Of a stretch of 64,000 nt of DNA, positions 8,933 through 17,476 are shown piece by piece. This DNA is from Neisseriaceae bacterium ESL0693 (GTDB lineage: Bacteria > Pseudomonadota > Gammaproteobacteria > Burkholderiales > Neisseriaceae). Location: the NCBI GenBank assembly GCA_029433475.1, contig JAQTIE010000007.1, positions 62,001-126,000 on the forward strand. The letters are read 5' to 3'. Numbering within the stretch: the stretch's first letter is position 1; each line of letters starts with the position of its first letter. A model generated the notes under the pieces. That model had not been told where the DNA came from, searched no databases, and saw only the letters and a list, made by a program, of their open reading frames with translations. A program made the translations under genes and the position numbers.

Positions 8933-9966
8933 ATCAAACCAAACATAAATCGTTAACCAAACGACAAATACGAGATGGCGTTACTGTGAAACCCGGACGT
9001 CAGACATCTAAAAAAAATACTCATCGTACCCGTCAGGCAACAGATGAGAAACATCAGAGTGTTCAAACTCCTTCAGCTGCATTGCAGCCAGTTAAACAAC
9101 GCGTACCGCGTGCCAAAAAAATGGTGGTACGCAACCCGAATCAGGAAACACAACTACGGGCACGTACATTAAAAGAGCAACGATTTGATATAAGCCGGAT
9201 TGAACCTGTGCGGTTACAAAAAGCACTGGCTGCCTCAGGCGCAGGCTCCAGACGCGAAATGGAACAATGGATCAGCCAGGGGCTGGTTGTGGTAAATGGT
9301 AAAACAGCCAAACTGGGTGACCGGATTTTACCTACTGATGAAGTGAGTATCCGCGGGAAACAGATTCGTATCAAATGGCCTGATCGGCTGCCGCGCATTG
9401 TGTTGTATTACAAACAGGAAGGTGAAATTGTCAGCCGGGATGACCCGCAAGGACGGGTTAGTATTTTCGACCGGTTGCCACAAACCGTCAGCAGTCGTTG
9501 GGTAGCTATTGGCCGGTTGGATATTAATACTTGTGGTCTTTTAATCTTAACCACCTCGGGTGAATTGGTGAATCGCTTTGCCCATCCCAGCTTTGAAGTT
9601 GAACGCGAATATGCAGTCAGAGTATTGGGTGAACTGACGATAGAACAAAAACAGGCTTTGCTGGAGGGTGTTCAACTGGATGATGGTATCGCCAAGGCAC
9701 AGGCACTGAGCGAACAGGGTGGAGAAGGTGCCAATCGTTGGTACAATATTGTGGTTAAAGAAGGACGCAATCGGGAAGTACGGCGGTTATTTGAAAGCCA
9801 GGGACTGGTGGTGAGCCGTTTGGTGCGGGTGCGATTTGGTCCGTTGGCACTGCCAACACGTCTGAAACGTGGTCAGTATTATGAACTAAATGAGGTCGAA
9901 GTGGCCGGCATTATGCGCTGGGCAGGAATGAATACAGCCATTGCTCACAAAAATAAAAGACGTTAA
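8929..9966 (+). CDS. rluB: 23S rRNA pseudouridine synthase RluB
   Basis: The 345-residue protein has a long basic, lysine/arginine-rich N-terminal tail (about 85 residues), an S4 RNA-binding domain (LQKALAASGAGSRREMEQW), and the RsuA-family catalytic domain with the active-site Asp in GRLDINTCGLL and the C-terminal EGRNREVRRLFE. RluB isomerises U2605 of 23S rRNA in E. coli. It is translationally coupled to scpB and is followed by a hairpin terminator. RluF-like activity is an alternative, but the scpB neighbour favours RluB. Confidence 0.9.
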   Translation: MNQTKHKSLTKRQIRDGVTVKPGRQTSKKNTHRTRQATDEKHQSVQTPSAALQPVKQRVPRAKKMVVRNPNQETQLRARTLKEQRFDISRIEPVRLQKALAASGAGSRREMEQWISQGLVVVNGKTAKLGDRILPTDEVSIRGKQIRIKWPDRLPRIVLYYKQEGEIVSRDDPQGRVSIFDRLPQTVSSRWVAIGRLDINTCGLLILTTSGELVNRFAHPSFEVEREYAVRVLGELTIEQKQALLEGVQLDDGIAKAQALSEQGGEGANRWYNIVVKEGRNREVRRLFESQGLVVSRLVRVRFGPLALPTRLKRGQYYELNEVEVAGIMRWAGMNTAIAHKNKRR

Positions 9967-9981
9967 TTTAATATTTGATTC

Positions 9982-10035
9982 GCACACATGTGGAATAAAA
10001 AATATTCAACGTGTGTGCAGAAATTTTATTTTTTG
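9982..10035 (+). terminator. Terminator after rluB
   Basis: An imperfect 16-bp hairpin (arms 9982-9997 and 10003-10018, with one wobble and one mismatch) is followed by a T-rich tract to about 10035. It fits an intrinsic terminator for the scpB-rluB unit and separates it from the FNR-box region. Confidence 0.7.
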
Positions 10036-10461
10036 TTGTTTACACTCTAATGGTAAGATCATACGATCATGGTATAATAAAATGCCCTTATTATATTGGT
10101 ATCGCTGTTTATCTTTAATAAGATAACATATTTCAGAATATCAATAGTGTAGATGCTCATACATGGTATCTGCCGCAATTTAAAAATTAAAATACCCACC
10201 TATCCGATTTTATTGAATTAATGAGCGCAAATCAAAATTACATGGTAAAGCGATTAATTTAATAAAATGACATAAGAAAATTACATAAATTTGATATAGA
10301 TCAAACTTTTATCAAATAAATATGTAAAATAATCAAAAAAATTGTCACGAACGATACTTTAGTGCGATACTGTTGAGCTAAATAAAAACAGATTATTTAC
10401 CTACTATAAAACATGGTTTTAAGCCATGTTCATTATCCACACCATAGAAAATGGAGTCATA
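10036..10461 (+). other. Long intergenic region upstream of the PAS gene
   Basis: About 425 bases with no convincing protein gene. An extended -10 promoter element (TGGTATAAT, 10070-10078) without a good -35 lies near the left end, and the FNR-type box lies at 10291-10304. The stretch between them is long enough for a small RNA, but I see no terminator-like hairpin that would end one. The rest is very AT-rich. Confidence 0.45.
10291..10304 (+). promoter_or_regulatory. Perfect FNR-type binding site
   Basis: TTGATATAGATCAA matches the FNR/ANR consensus TTGAT-N4-ATCAA at every defined position. Its centre is 27-31 bp before candidate -10 hexamers (TAAAAT at 10325 or AATAAT at 10328), close to the -41.5 geometry of an FNR-activated promoter. 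The transcript would have a 5' leader of about 125 nt before the PAS gene. FNR is the oxygen-labile iron-sulphur regulator of anaerobic and microaerobic genes, so the downstream pair is probably induced when oxygen is low. Induction is inferred from the site only. Confidence 0.75.
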
Positions 10462-10953
10462 ATGATTGCACCAATGCCGGAACCAACAATTGAACATCGT
10501 ACTTTTGAATTAACACATTATGATGGTGTTAAACGCACTGTCTATTGTACTGAAGAGGAAAAGCAGTTTCCCGATGGTTGCCTGATCACATCGACGACTG
10601 ATTTGGAAGGTGTTATTACACACGTCAATGATGCATTTATCGAAATGAGTGGCTGGTCTAAAGATGAGTTGATGGGTGCAGAGCATTATATTCTTCGGCA
10701 TCCGGACATGCCCAAAGTAGCATATCAGGATTTATGGACAACGGTGCAGGAGGGGAAAAAATGGCACGGATATGTTAAAAATCTGCGTAAAAACGGTGGG
10801 TTTTACTGGGTATATGCAACGATTGTGCCCAGCTTTCGTGATGGAGAAATCAAAGGTTATACATCTGTTCGCAGAAAACCATCCAGAAGTAAAATTAATG
10901 AAATGGCTGCTTTATATGCTCAGATGATTCAGGCAGAACGGGGGGAAGCATGA
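10462..10953 (+). CDS. Stand-alone Aer-like PAS sensor protein
   Basis: The 163-residue protein is essentially one PAS domain closely resembling the N-terminal sensor of the aerotaxis receptor Aer: TTDLEGVITHVNDAFIEMSG (residues 45-64), LRHPDMPK (78-85) and VKNLRKNGGFYWVYA (105-119). In Aer this fold holds FAD and reads redox state. Here there is no membrane segment, HAMP, kinase or methyl-accepting domain. The start ATG at 10462 has GGAG seven bases upstream; a longer frame begins at 10426 without such a site. It is coupled by a 4-bp overlap to a PhnD-like gene, which is presumably its partner. Flavin binding is inferred. Confidence 0.8.
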   Translation: MIAPMPEPTIEHRTFELTHYDGVKRTVYCTEEEKQFPDGCLITSTTDLEGVITHVNDAFIEMSGWSKDELMGAEHYILRHPDMPKVAYQDLWTTVQEGKKWHGYVKNLRKNGGFYWVYATIVPSFRDGEIKGYTSVRRKPSRSKINEMAALYAQMIQAERGEA

Positions 10954-11702
10954 GTAAATTGAATTTTCTGATTGCGCCGGATTTTTCTCCTGAATATTTC
11001 ACTGGCTGGCATTTTCTCAGTACGCGGTTACAAAGAATGATCGATTTGCCGATTCATTTGATTTTACCGGCAAATGCCACTGAGGAGCGCCAGCAGATTG
11101 AGCGGGATAATGTAGATCTGATTTATACTAATCCGTTTGATACTACTGACTTGGTACGCAAATATGGCTATCTACCGGTAGTGATCCCCAAAAATCACTC
11201 TGATGAAACTGTGATTGCCAGAGGAGTGGAAAGTACAGTTAACAGCTTTGAAGACATTAAGCCTGGAATGACTGTCGCCTATACAGATAATCTGGACGTT
11301 AAACTGGTGAGTCTGCGATTACTGGAGGCCGTAGACATCAGTGAAAAAGACCTGACCTGGCTGCATGTGGATTCTTTTTCTTCTGTGGCACGCAGTCTGA
11401 TTCAAAGTAAGGCTGATATTGGTTTATTTATGAGTTCTGCTTATCATAATCTGACCAAGTTTACCCGCAGCCAATTGAATCTCTTAATTGAAAGTCAGAT
11501 TCATGATTTATCTCACGTTATCCTGATTCATCCACGTCAGGCAGAATTACGTGATCAATTACAGGATATTTTCAGCCGTATTCAGGAAGAACCGTCCGGG
11601 CAATTGATTTTAAATGATCTGGGTTTGCAGGATGGCTTTGAACCTTTAAGCAGAGACAAACTGGAGCTTCTAATTGACCTGATTGAAACATTACGTGATT
11701 GA
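10950..11702 (+). CDS. Cytoplasmic PhnD-like substrate-binding protein
   Basis: The 250-residue protein resembles the phosphonate/phosphite periplasmic-binding fold (PhnD family): an early beta strand LNFLIAPDFSPEYF, then NVDLIYTNPFDTTDLVRKYG, then AYTDNLDVKLVSLRLLEA and ADIGLFMSSAYHNL. It lacks a signal peptide, lipobox or transmembrane helix, and no permease or ATPase gene adjoins it. It is therefore unlikely to serve an ABC importer and may bind a ligand in the cytosol. It starts in the PAS gene with ATGA overlap behind a GGGGGA ribosome-binding site. Ligand and partner are unknown. Confidence 0.65.
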   Translation: MSKLNFLIAPDFSPEYFTGWHFLSTRLQRMIDLPIHLILPANATEERQQIERDNVDLIYTNPFDTTDLVRKYGYLPVVIPKNHSDETVIARGVESTVNSFEDIKPGMTVAYTDNLDVKLVSLRLLEAVDISEKDLTWLHVDSFSSVARSLIQSKADIGLFMSSAYHNLTKFTRSQLNLLIESQIHDLSHVILIHPRQAELRDQLQDIFSRIQEEPSGQLILNDLGLQDGFEPLSRDKLELLIDLIETLRD

Positions 11703-11731
11703 TGTATATTTGATATACTTCATTCCTGATT

Positions 11732-11778
11732 AAATCAACGCAGTATTCAAAATTGAATACTGCGTTGATTTTATTTTA
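11732..11778 (+). terminator. Strong terminator closing the PAS/PhnD operon
   Basis: A perfect 19-bp inverted repeat (arms 11732-11750 and 11753-11771) is followed by a T-rich tail. It isolates the two-gene operon from dusC and indicates that the pair is a self-contained transcription unit. Confidence 0.9.
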
Positions 11779-11796
11779 TGTTTTATGAGAGAAATC

Positions 11797-12798
11797 ATGA
11801 GTTGTATGATGCCTGTTTCTGAATCTGTACATCGGCCACCACAACTGTTGCTGGCACCCATGCAAGGCTTGGTAGATGATGTAATGCGCACAATTTTAAC
11901 TGAGATCGGTGGTTTTGATGGTTGTGTAACTGAGTTTGTGCGGATTACCCATACTATTCATGGCCGTCAGACATGGTTAAAATACATGCCTGAAATAAAG
12001 AATCAGAACAAAACACCGTCTGGTACACCCGTGGCCATTCAGCTATTGGGTAGTGATGCAGATAATATGGTACAAAATGCATTATACGCAGTGAATCTGG
12101 GAATTAATCATATTGACCTGAATTTTGGCTGTCCGGCACCTACCGTCAATCAACATCAAGGGGGAGCAATTTTATTGCGGGAGCCAAAGCGGATTGAACA
12201 CATTGTTTCCACTATACGCCAGCATTTACCCGCTCATATTTTTCTCAGTGCCAAAATGCGATTGGGCTATGAGCATAAAGACCTGGCTCTGGATTGTGCC
12301 CGGGCAATTGAAAATGGTGGTGCTCAACAACTGACAGTTCATGCAAGAACCAAAATAGAAGGTTATCAGCCGCCGGCACATTGGGAATGGATCAGGCGTA
12401 TCCGCGAAATAGTAGCATTACCTTTAGTGGCTAATGGCGATGTTTTTAGTCTGGACGATTATCAGCGAATTCGTCAGATCAGCCAGTGTGATGATGTTAT
12501 GCTGGGACGCGGAGCCGTCATGATGCCAGACCTTGCGCGGCAAATTGCTGCATTTAATCGCCATGAATGTATAGAAGTGATGCCCTGGTCGGAAGTGGTA
12601 TTGTGGCTGGAAAAATTTTTGCTTTTATGCAGTAACAAAAATGCCGCATCAAAGTATCCCAGCGCCCGGTTAAAACAATGGCTGGCCATGCTAAAGCAAC
12701 ATTATCCAGAAGCAGAAGTTTTATTTAATCTATTGCGTACCCTGACGACCATAACAGACATACAATATACGTTACAAAAATATATTGCGACCCTTTAA
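11797..12798 (+). CDS. dusC: tRNA-dihydrouridine synthase C
   Basis: A FMN-dependent TIM-barrel enzyme of about 333 residues that reduces uridine in the tRNA D-loop. It begins the barrel with LLLAPMQGLVDDVMR, has CVTEFVRI as in DusC, the catalytic cysteine in NFGCPAPTVN, and the FMN-phosphate binding segment VMLGRGAVMMP. E. coli DusC modifies U16. The ATG at 11797 is preferred because GAGAGAA lies upstream, while the earlier in-frame ATG at 11785 abuts the preceding terminator tail. A SpoU methyltransferase gene follows 11 bp downstream, so they are likely co-transcribed. Confidence 0.9.
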   Translation: MSCMMPVSESVHRPPQLLLAPMQGLVDDVMRTILTEIGGFDGCVTEFVRITHTIHGRQTWLKYMPEIKNQNKTPSGTPVAIQLLGSDADNMVQNALYAVNLGINHIDLNFGCPAPTVNQHQGGAILLREPKRIEHIVSTIRQHLPAHIFLSAKMRLGYEHKDLALDCARAIENGGAQQLTVHARTKIEGYQPPAHWEWIRRIREIVALPLVANGDVFSLDDYQRIRQISQCDDVMLGRGAVMMPDLARQIAAFNRHECIEVMPWSEVVLWLEKFLLLCSNKNAASKYPSARLKQWLAMLKQHYPEAEVLFNLLRTLTTITDIQYTLQKYIATL

Positions 12799-12809
12799 AT
12801 TACCCCACT

Positions 12810-13601
12810 ATGTCATCGAAATTCATTCAATCAGCCTCCAATCCTGAAATTAAACATCTGGCCAAGCTGATCAGACAACGCAGCTATCGCCAGAGCCATC
12901 AGCAAATCGTGGTGGAGGGGATACACTTACTCCAGACTTTTATTGACGCCGACATGCCGATATTTAAAGTCTACGTACCTGAGACCTGTTACACCGAGGC
13001 AGAAATACAAATATTACTCTCGCGGATTACACCTGATAAAATTGTGTTTGTTGCTGAAGGCGTTTTGCATAAAGTCAGCAGTTTATCTAATGCTGAAGAA
13101 ATTACAGCTATTTTTTATTTGCCGGCAACAAACATGGAAATATCTGGCAAAGATGTGGTTATTCTGGAGGATGTACAGGATCCGGGTAATGTGGGTACCA
13201 TTTTACGCAGCAGTATAGCCACGGGGATTACTGATATTGTATTGAGTAAGCATTGTGCGGATGTGTGGTCGCCTAAAGTATTGCGTTCTGCCATGGGCGC
13301 CCATGCTTTTTTAAAATTTCATGAGGCAGAGGACATTGCTTTATGGTGTCGCCAATACCCGTATTTAATTTATGCAACTGTATTAAGTGCATCGGCTCAG
13401 AGTCTTTATGCCTTAGACCTAACCCAACCGTCTGCCTGGATTTTTGGTAATGAAGGGGCGGGTATCCGGCAGGATACTCTGGCTGCAATAAGGCATCATG
13501 TTATCATTCCGATGACTGGGCCGGCTGAATCGCTCAATGTGGCCATGGCGGCCAGTGTGTGTTTGTTTGAGCAGCAGCGGCAACGGTTAAATAGTCCATG
13601 A
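12810..13601 (+). CDS. SpoU/TrmH-family RNA 2'-O-methyltransferase
   Basis: The 263-residue protein has an N-terminal RNA-binding domain (ASNPEIKHLAKL, VVEGIHLLQTF) and the knotted SPOUT catalytic domain with motif 1 in ILEDVQDPGNVGTILRSS, motif 2 in IFGNEGAGI and motif 3 in IPMTGPAESLNVAMAASV. These are the S-adenosylmethionine-binding knot residues. The exact RNA target (an rRNA or tRNA ribose) is not evident; a clear RlmB is encoded separately at 28.7 kb, so this one has another target. It follows dusC, consistent with an RNA-modification operon. Confidence 0.85.
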   Translation: MSSKFIQSASNPEIKHLAKLIRQRSYRQSHQQIVVEGIHLLQTFIDADMPIFKVYVPETCYTEAEIQILLSRITPDKIVFVAEGVLHKVSSLSNAEEITAIFYLPATNMEISGKDVVILEDVQDPGNVGTILRSSIATGITDIVLSKHCADVWSPKVLRSAMGAHAFLKFHEAEDIALWCRQYPYLIYATVLSASAQSLYALDLTQPSAWIFGNEGAGIRQDTLAAIRHHVIIPMTGPAESLNVAMAASVCLFEQQRQRLNSP

Positions 13602-13703
13602 ACTACTTTTTTAACAGATATCAATTAAGTGACAAACACAAGGACAAGCCCGTAGTTTGGTGTTATCCTGTGGGTTTAGGTGTAAACACAAAACATATCA
13701 AGT

Positions 13704-15281
13704 ATGAATAAACGTATTTTGATGATAATGGCCACACTTGTGGTTGTATTACTATTGATCATATTGATTTTGCCCTATTATTTAGGTATCAAAACAAAGC
13801 AAAGTTTACAAAAACAGCAATCTTTGCTGGCTCAGAATTCAATGGTTACGTTAAGTGAGCATACCTACCAGCGCGGCTGGTTTACTTCCACTGAAACCAT
13901 GACCATTCATTTCAAACCCACATTTTTATCAGGTATCCAACAAAAATTACCTGATAATGTGCGTACGGTATTACAACAACCCATTACAGTAGTTAATCAT
14001 ATACATCATGGTTTATTTGCCAGTGGTTTCAAACCTGTACGCGCTCGAGTGAATACTGAATTTCAGTATACCCCGGAAACACAACAAATTCTGGCGCGTT
14101 TTTTTGGTCAGCAAGCGCCTTTGAGAATGGAAAATGTTATTGATTTGAACGGGCATGGCAATATTCAACTCAATATTCCCGCATTTAACTATGAAGAACT
14201 GTCGGGAATTAAATTAATCTGGGAAGGATTGCAGTCAAGCATCAGCTATGCTCCCGATTTTGATCAATATGATAATGAGATTAAAACGCCTGGTCTGAAT
14301 GTCATTCTGGCTGATAAAGGAACTCTTTCATACAAAAATCTGACTATCCATACCCACACAGAAAATAGTCAGTCCGGGCTATCGCTGGGGCACAGTAAAG
14401 TCAATCTGGAAAAATTTAATGTGCAATGGCAGCAGGGTGTAAGCTATGATGTCCGATTGAATGATTTATTGAATTTTGTCAGTGATTTACAAATCGGTGC
14501 TTTTATCAATCCCACTGGTTCTGTACCGCCTTCCAGAATTGAAGTGCAGAATCTGTACTTTAGTACGGATATGCAGCAAAAAGAACAATGGGTAGACAGC
14601 CATGGTCAATTTGGTTTTGATAAATTGCTATACGGGCAGGAAACCTATGGTCCATTAAATATTGATGCCGCAGCGAAACATTTAGATGCTCAGAGTCTGG
14701 CGGCTTTGAAAAATAAATTCAGTGAATTGGCCACCCAAAACCTCAATGAAGAAGAATTACGTAATGCCATTGTGGCGGCAGCGCGACATGAAGGACTGGG
14801 ATTATTTACCCATGACCCATTGATTACATTGAATCGATTTACCTTACAGATGCCGGAAGGACTGGTGAATATTCAAGGTTCATTTGGTTTTAGAAATCTG
14901 CAAGCAGCAGATATGCAGCAATTTGGCAGCATGATTCGCAAAGTTCAATCACAAATGAATTTAAGTATTCCGCAAACCATACTGGAAAATTTTGCCGTGA
15001 CCCAAGCGCGGGCACTGTTTACTGTCGACAGCAGTATTGAAGGTGAAAATGCCTTGGCTGACATTGATCAGACCATTCGTTTAATGGTAGATACTTCGCT
15101 AAAAGCAATGGCACAGAAGGGTTATCTAACCACTGATCAGGGTATAGTCAACACCACAGTGCAATTGAATAATGGTCAGTTGCTGTTCAATCATAAAACC
15201 TTGATGGCTGAACCTGAAGAGGAAAACTGGGATGAAGAAGGTGTGGCGGCCAGTTCAGCAACAGCGGTAAATGAACAGTAA
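13704..15281 (+). CDS. DUF945 (YdgA-like) protein
   Basis: The 525-residue protein begins with one transmembrane helix (ILMIMATLVVVLLLIILILPYY in part) followed by a large extracytoplasmic domain. The pattern GIKTKQSL after the helix, LSEHTYQRGWFTSTETM near residue 50-65, and the length fit the YdgA/DUF945 family. The function of this family is not established; an envelope-linked role is usually assumed because of the anchor. It ends with an acidic tail (EPEEENWDEEG). It stands alone between the methyltransferase gene and a bidirectional terminator. Confidence 0.75.
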   Translation: MNKRILMIMATLVVVLLLIILILPYYLGIKTKQSLQKQQSLLAQNSMVTLSEHTYQRGWFTSTETMTIHFKPTFLSGIQQKLPDNVRTVLQQPITVVNHIHHGLFASGFKPVRARVNTEFQYTPETQQILARFFGQQAPLRMENVIDLNGHGNIQLNIPAFNYEELSGIKLIWEGLQSSISYAPDFDQYDNEIKTPGLNVILADKGTLSYKNLTIHTHTENSQSGLSLGHSKVNLEKFNVQWQQGVSYDVRLNDLLNFVSDLQIGAFINPTGSVPPSRIEVQNLYFSTDMQQKEQWVDSHGQFGFDKLLYGQETYGPLNIDAAAKHLDAQSLAALKNKFSELATQNLNEEELRNAIVAAARHEGLGLFTHDPLITLNRFTLQMPEGLVNIQGSFGFRNLQAADMQQFGSMIRKVQSQMNLSIPQTILENFAVTQARALFTVDSSIEGENALADIDQTIRLMVDTSLKAMAQKGYLTTDQGIVNTTVQLNNGQLLFNHKTLMAEPEEENWDEEGVAASSATAVNEQ

Positions 15282-15290
15282 TGATTCAAT

Positions 15291-15329
15291 AATAAAAGGA
15301 GACTGATTATTAATCAGTCTCCTTTTATT
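15291..15329. terminator. Bidirectional terminator after the DUF945 gene
   Basis: A perfect 19-bp inverted repeat (15291-15309 and 15311-15329, single-base loop) with A-rich left and T-rich right flanks. It can end transcription of the DUF945 gene on the plus strand and may also stop read-through from mutL on the minus strand. The remaining 200 bases before mutL hold no gene that I can see. Confidence 0.85.
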
Positions 15330-15544
15330 ATATGGATAGAATGCACCTGTTTTATTTTTTAAGCAGACCGCGTAATCATTGGGATATATACAATCATGAA
15401 TCCTATGATGACTATCTGTGCATTAGGCTTGTGGTCTGAAAATTCCGTCTTTGCACAAAATCATTTTTAATCGTCTTGAGATTAAAATAGCAAATCTGAA
15501 TTCATTAAATCATGCAGCGGACAATCAGGGTCATACGAAATGTT

Positions 15545-17437
15545 TTATTGTCCGCGTAGAAACAAGGCATCCAGATCCTGCAATCTGAGTTTAATCCAGG
15601 TAGGGCGGCCATGATTACATTGATTACTGCGCTCTGTATGCTCCATATCGCGCAGCAGGGCATTCATTTCCGGCAGAGTTAATCTGCGACCGGCGCGCAC
15701 GGAACCATGACAGGCCAGAGTAGATAAAAGGCGATTTTCCTGTTCCTGAAGTATAGCGCTGTGCCCGAAAGTCATTAATTCTGCCAATACCTGTTGGGTC
15801 AGATGAGCCAGATTACTTTTAGCCAGCATGGCAGGAACGGCTTCAATAGCTAATGTTGATTCGTTGACAATCGCCAGTGTTAATCCATACTGGTTTAATA
15901 ATGTCTGATATTCTGTGGCGGTGGCCATTTCTTCATAACTGACCTGAATGTGTTCCGGAATTAATAATGTTTGGCTCTTAACCTGACCGGACTGATCTCT
16001 TTGTGATTTCATTTTTTCATAATTGACCCGTTCGGCAGCTGCATGCATGTCTACCAGAATCAATGCCTCTTCAGCCTGTGCCAAAATATAAATATCCAAT
16101 AACTGTGCAATGGCATATCCCAATGGAGGGAAAGAGAAATCAGATTGCTGATCCATAGGCATGCTACGTAAACCTTGCATCACTTCTAAATGCAATAGTT
16201 CATCTTCACCAGAGGTGGATTGGGTATCTTGATATAGCTGTGCATAGGTTTGCAGTGCTGTTTGTGCTTCCTGTAATTTGAAAGCCTGTTGCAGCGGTGT
16301 ATGTACGGCATAAGCCGGATCAGTCAATGGCTTTGGTCTAGGGGCAGATTTGCCCGCGGTATAAGCCTGAGGATTAACACTGGCAGGCTGTTTGGCCATC
16401 ACCTCATGCAAAACCATATCAGGCTGGGATATAGATTCAGTTTGTGCTGCATTGGTGGTGGCCAATGCTTTATTCAAGCTATGTAATACCAGCTGATGTA
16501 CTGCCTGACCTTGATGAAAACGAACTTCTGCTTTGGTTGGGTGTACATTGGCATCTACCTCTGTCGGCGGCAAGGTAAGAAACAGTACAAATGCCGGAGT
16601 GATGGATTGATGCAGGACATCATTATAGGCTTGCTTTACAGCGTGCAGAATAATTTTATCTTTAACAAATCTTTGGTTGATAAATATATATTGCTGACTG
16701 TTTTTTCCCTGTGTAAATGTGGGCTTGGCAATGAATCCAGATAAGTGCATCTGGTTCAGTTGCTCATTTATGGTGAGACTGGCTGTTTGAAATGCAGTAC
16801 CTAAAATAGCGGCACTGCGTGAAGCTAAATCCTGAACCGGTAAGGTCATAATGTTTTTACCATTATGACTGAGCGAAAAAGCAACATGACAATGAGCCAG
16901 AGCCAGGCGTTCCCAGATGGTGCGACAATGGGCATATTCTGTGGCTTCAGATTTCAAAAAGGCGCGCCGTGCCGGCGTATTAAAAAATAATTCGAATATC
17001 TCGATCGTGGTACCAATTTGATGTACGGCAATTTTGGGTTCAGACAATTGGCCATCTTCAGCATAAATCTGCGTACCCTGAGCATCTTTTGCATTGCGGC
17101 TGGTCAGGGTTAAGCGGCTCACTGAGGCAATACTGGCCAGCCCCTCTCCTCTGAACCCCATGCTCATGACTTTTTCCAGATCAGCCAATGAACTGATTTT
17201 ACTGGTTGCATGCCGCTGTAATGCCAAAGGAATATCAGAGCTTTGAATACCAGCACCGTTATCTTTGACGCATAATCTTTTAATCCCACCATTTTCCAAT
17301 TCAACGTCAATGCGGGTTGCACCCGCATCGAGGCTGTTTTCAATAATTTCCTTCAAGGCATTGGCGGGTCGTTCAACCACCTCACCAGCGGCAATCTGAT
17401 TGATTAAATGATCGGGTAAAAGGTGGATTTCGCTCAT
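15545..17437 (-). CDS. mutL: DNA mismatch repair protein MutL
   Basis: The 630-residue protein couples mismatch recognition by MutS to downstream repair. The N-terminal GHKL ATPase has IAAGEVVERPANALKEIIENSLDAGA-type motifs, including the catalytic Glu, DNGAGI, and RHATSKI followed by GFRGEGLASI. A linker rich in Ala, Gln and Thr precedes the C-terminal dimerisation domain (LDIYILAQAEEALILVDMHAA, ending ACHGSVRAGRRL, CNHGRPTW). The final motif is as in MutL proteins; I do not see the DQHAX2EX4E endonuclease motif intact (it reads DMHAAAERVNYE), so endonuclease ability is doubtful. Confidence 0.95.
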   Translation of the reverse strand: MSEIHLLPDHLINQIAAGEVVERPANALKEIIENSLDAGATRIDVELENGGIKRLCVKDNGAGIQSSDIPLALQRHATSKISSLADLEKVMSMGFRGEGLASIASVSRLTLTSRNAKDAQGTQIYAEDGQLSEPKIAVHQIGTTIEIFELFFNTPARRAFLKSEATEYAHCRTIWERLALAHCHVAFSLSHNGKNIMTLPVQDLASRSAAILGTAFQTASLTINEQLNQMHLSGFIAKPTFTQGKNSQQYIFINQRFVKDKIILHAVKQAYNDVLHQSITPAFVLFLTLPPTEVDANVHPTKAEVRFHQGQAVHQLVLHSLNKALATTNAAQTESISQPDMVLHEVMAKQPASVNPQAYTAGKSAPRPKPLTDPAYAVHTPLQQAFKLQEAQTALQTYAQLYQDTQSTSGEDELLHLEVMQGLRSMPMDQQSDFSFPPLGYAIAQLLDIYILAQAEEALILVDMHAAAERVNYEKMKSQRDQSGQVKSQTLLIPEHIQVSYEEMATATEYQTLLNQYGLTLAIVNESTLAIEAVPAMLAKSNLAHLTQQVLAELMTFGHSAILQEQENRLLSTLACHGSVRAGRRLTLPEMNALLRDMEHTERSNQCNHGRPTWIKLRLQDLDALFLRGQ

Positions 17438-17476
17438 GAGTGACCTATCAGTAACAATAAGAAGGAGATCAAAACT

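Noticed and set aside
10937-10947. G6 tract at the end of the PAS gene as a phase-variation switch
   Set aside because: Six G is short for slippage control, and the tract serves as the ribosome-binding site of the next gene.
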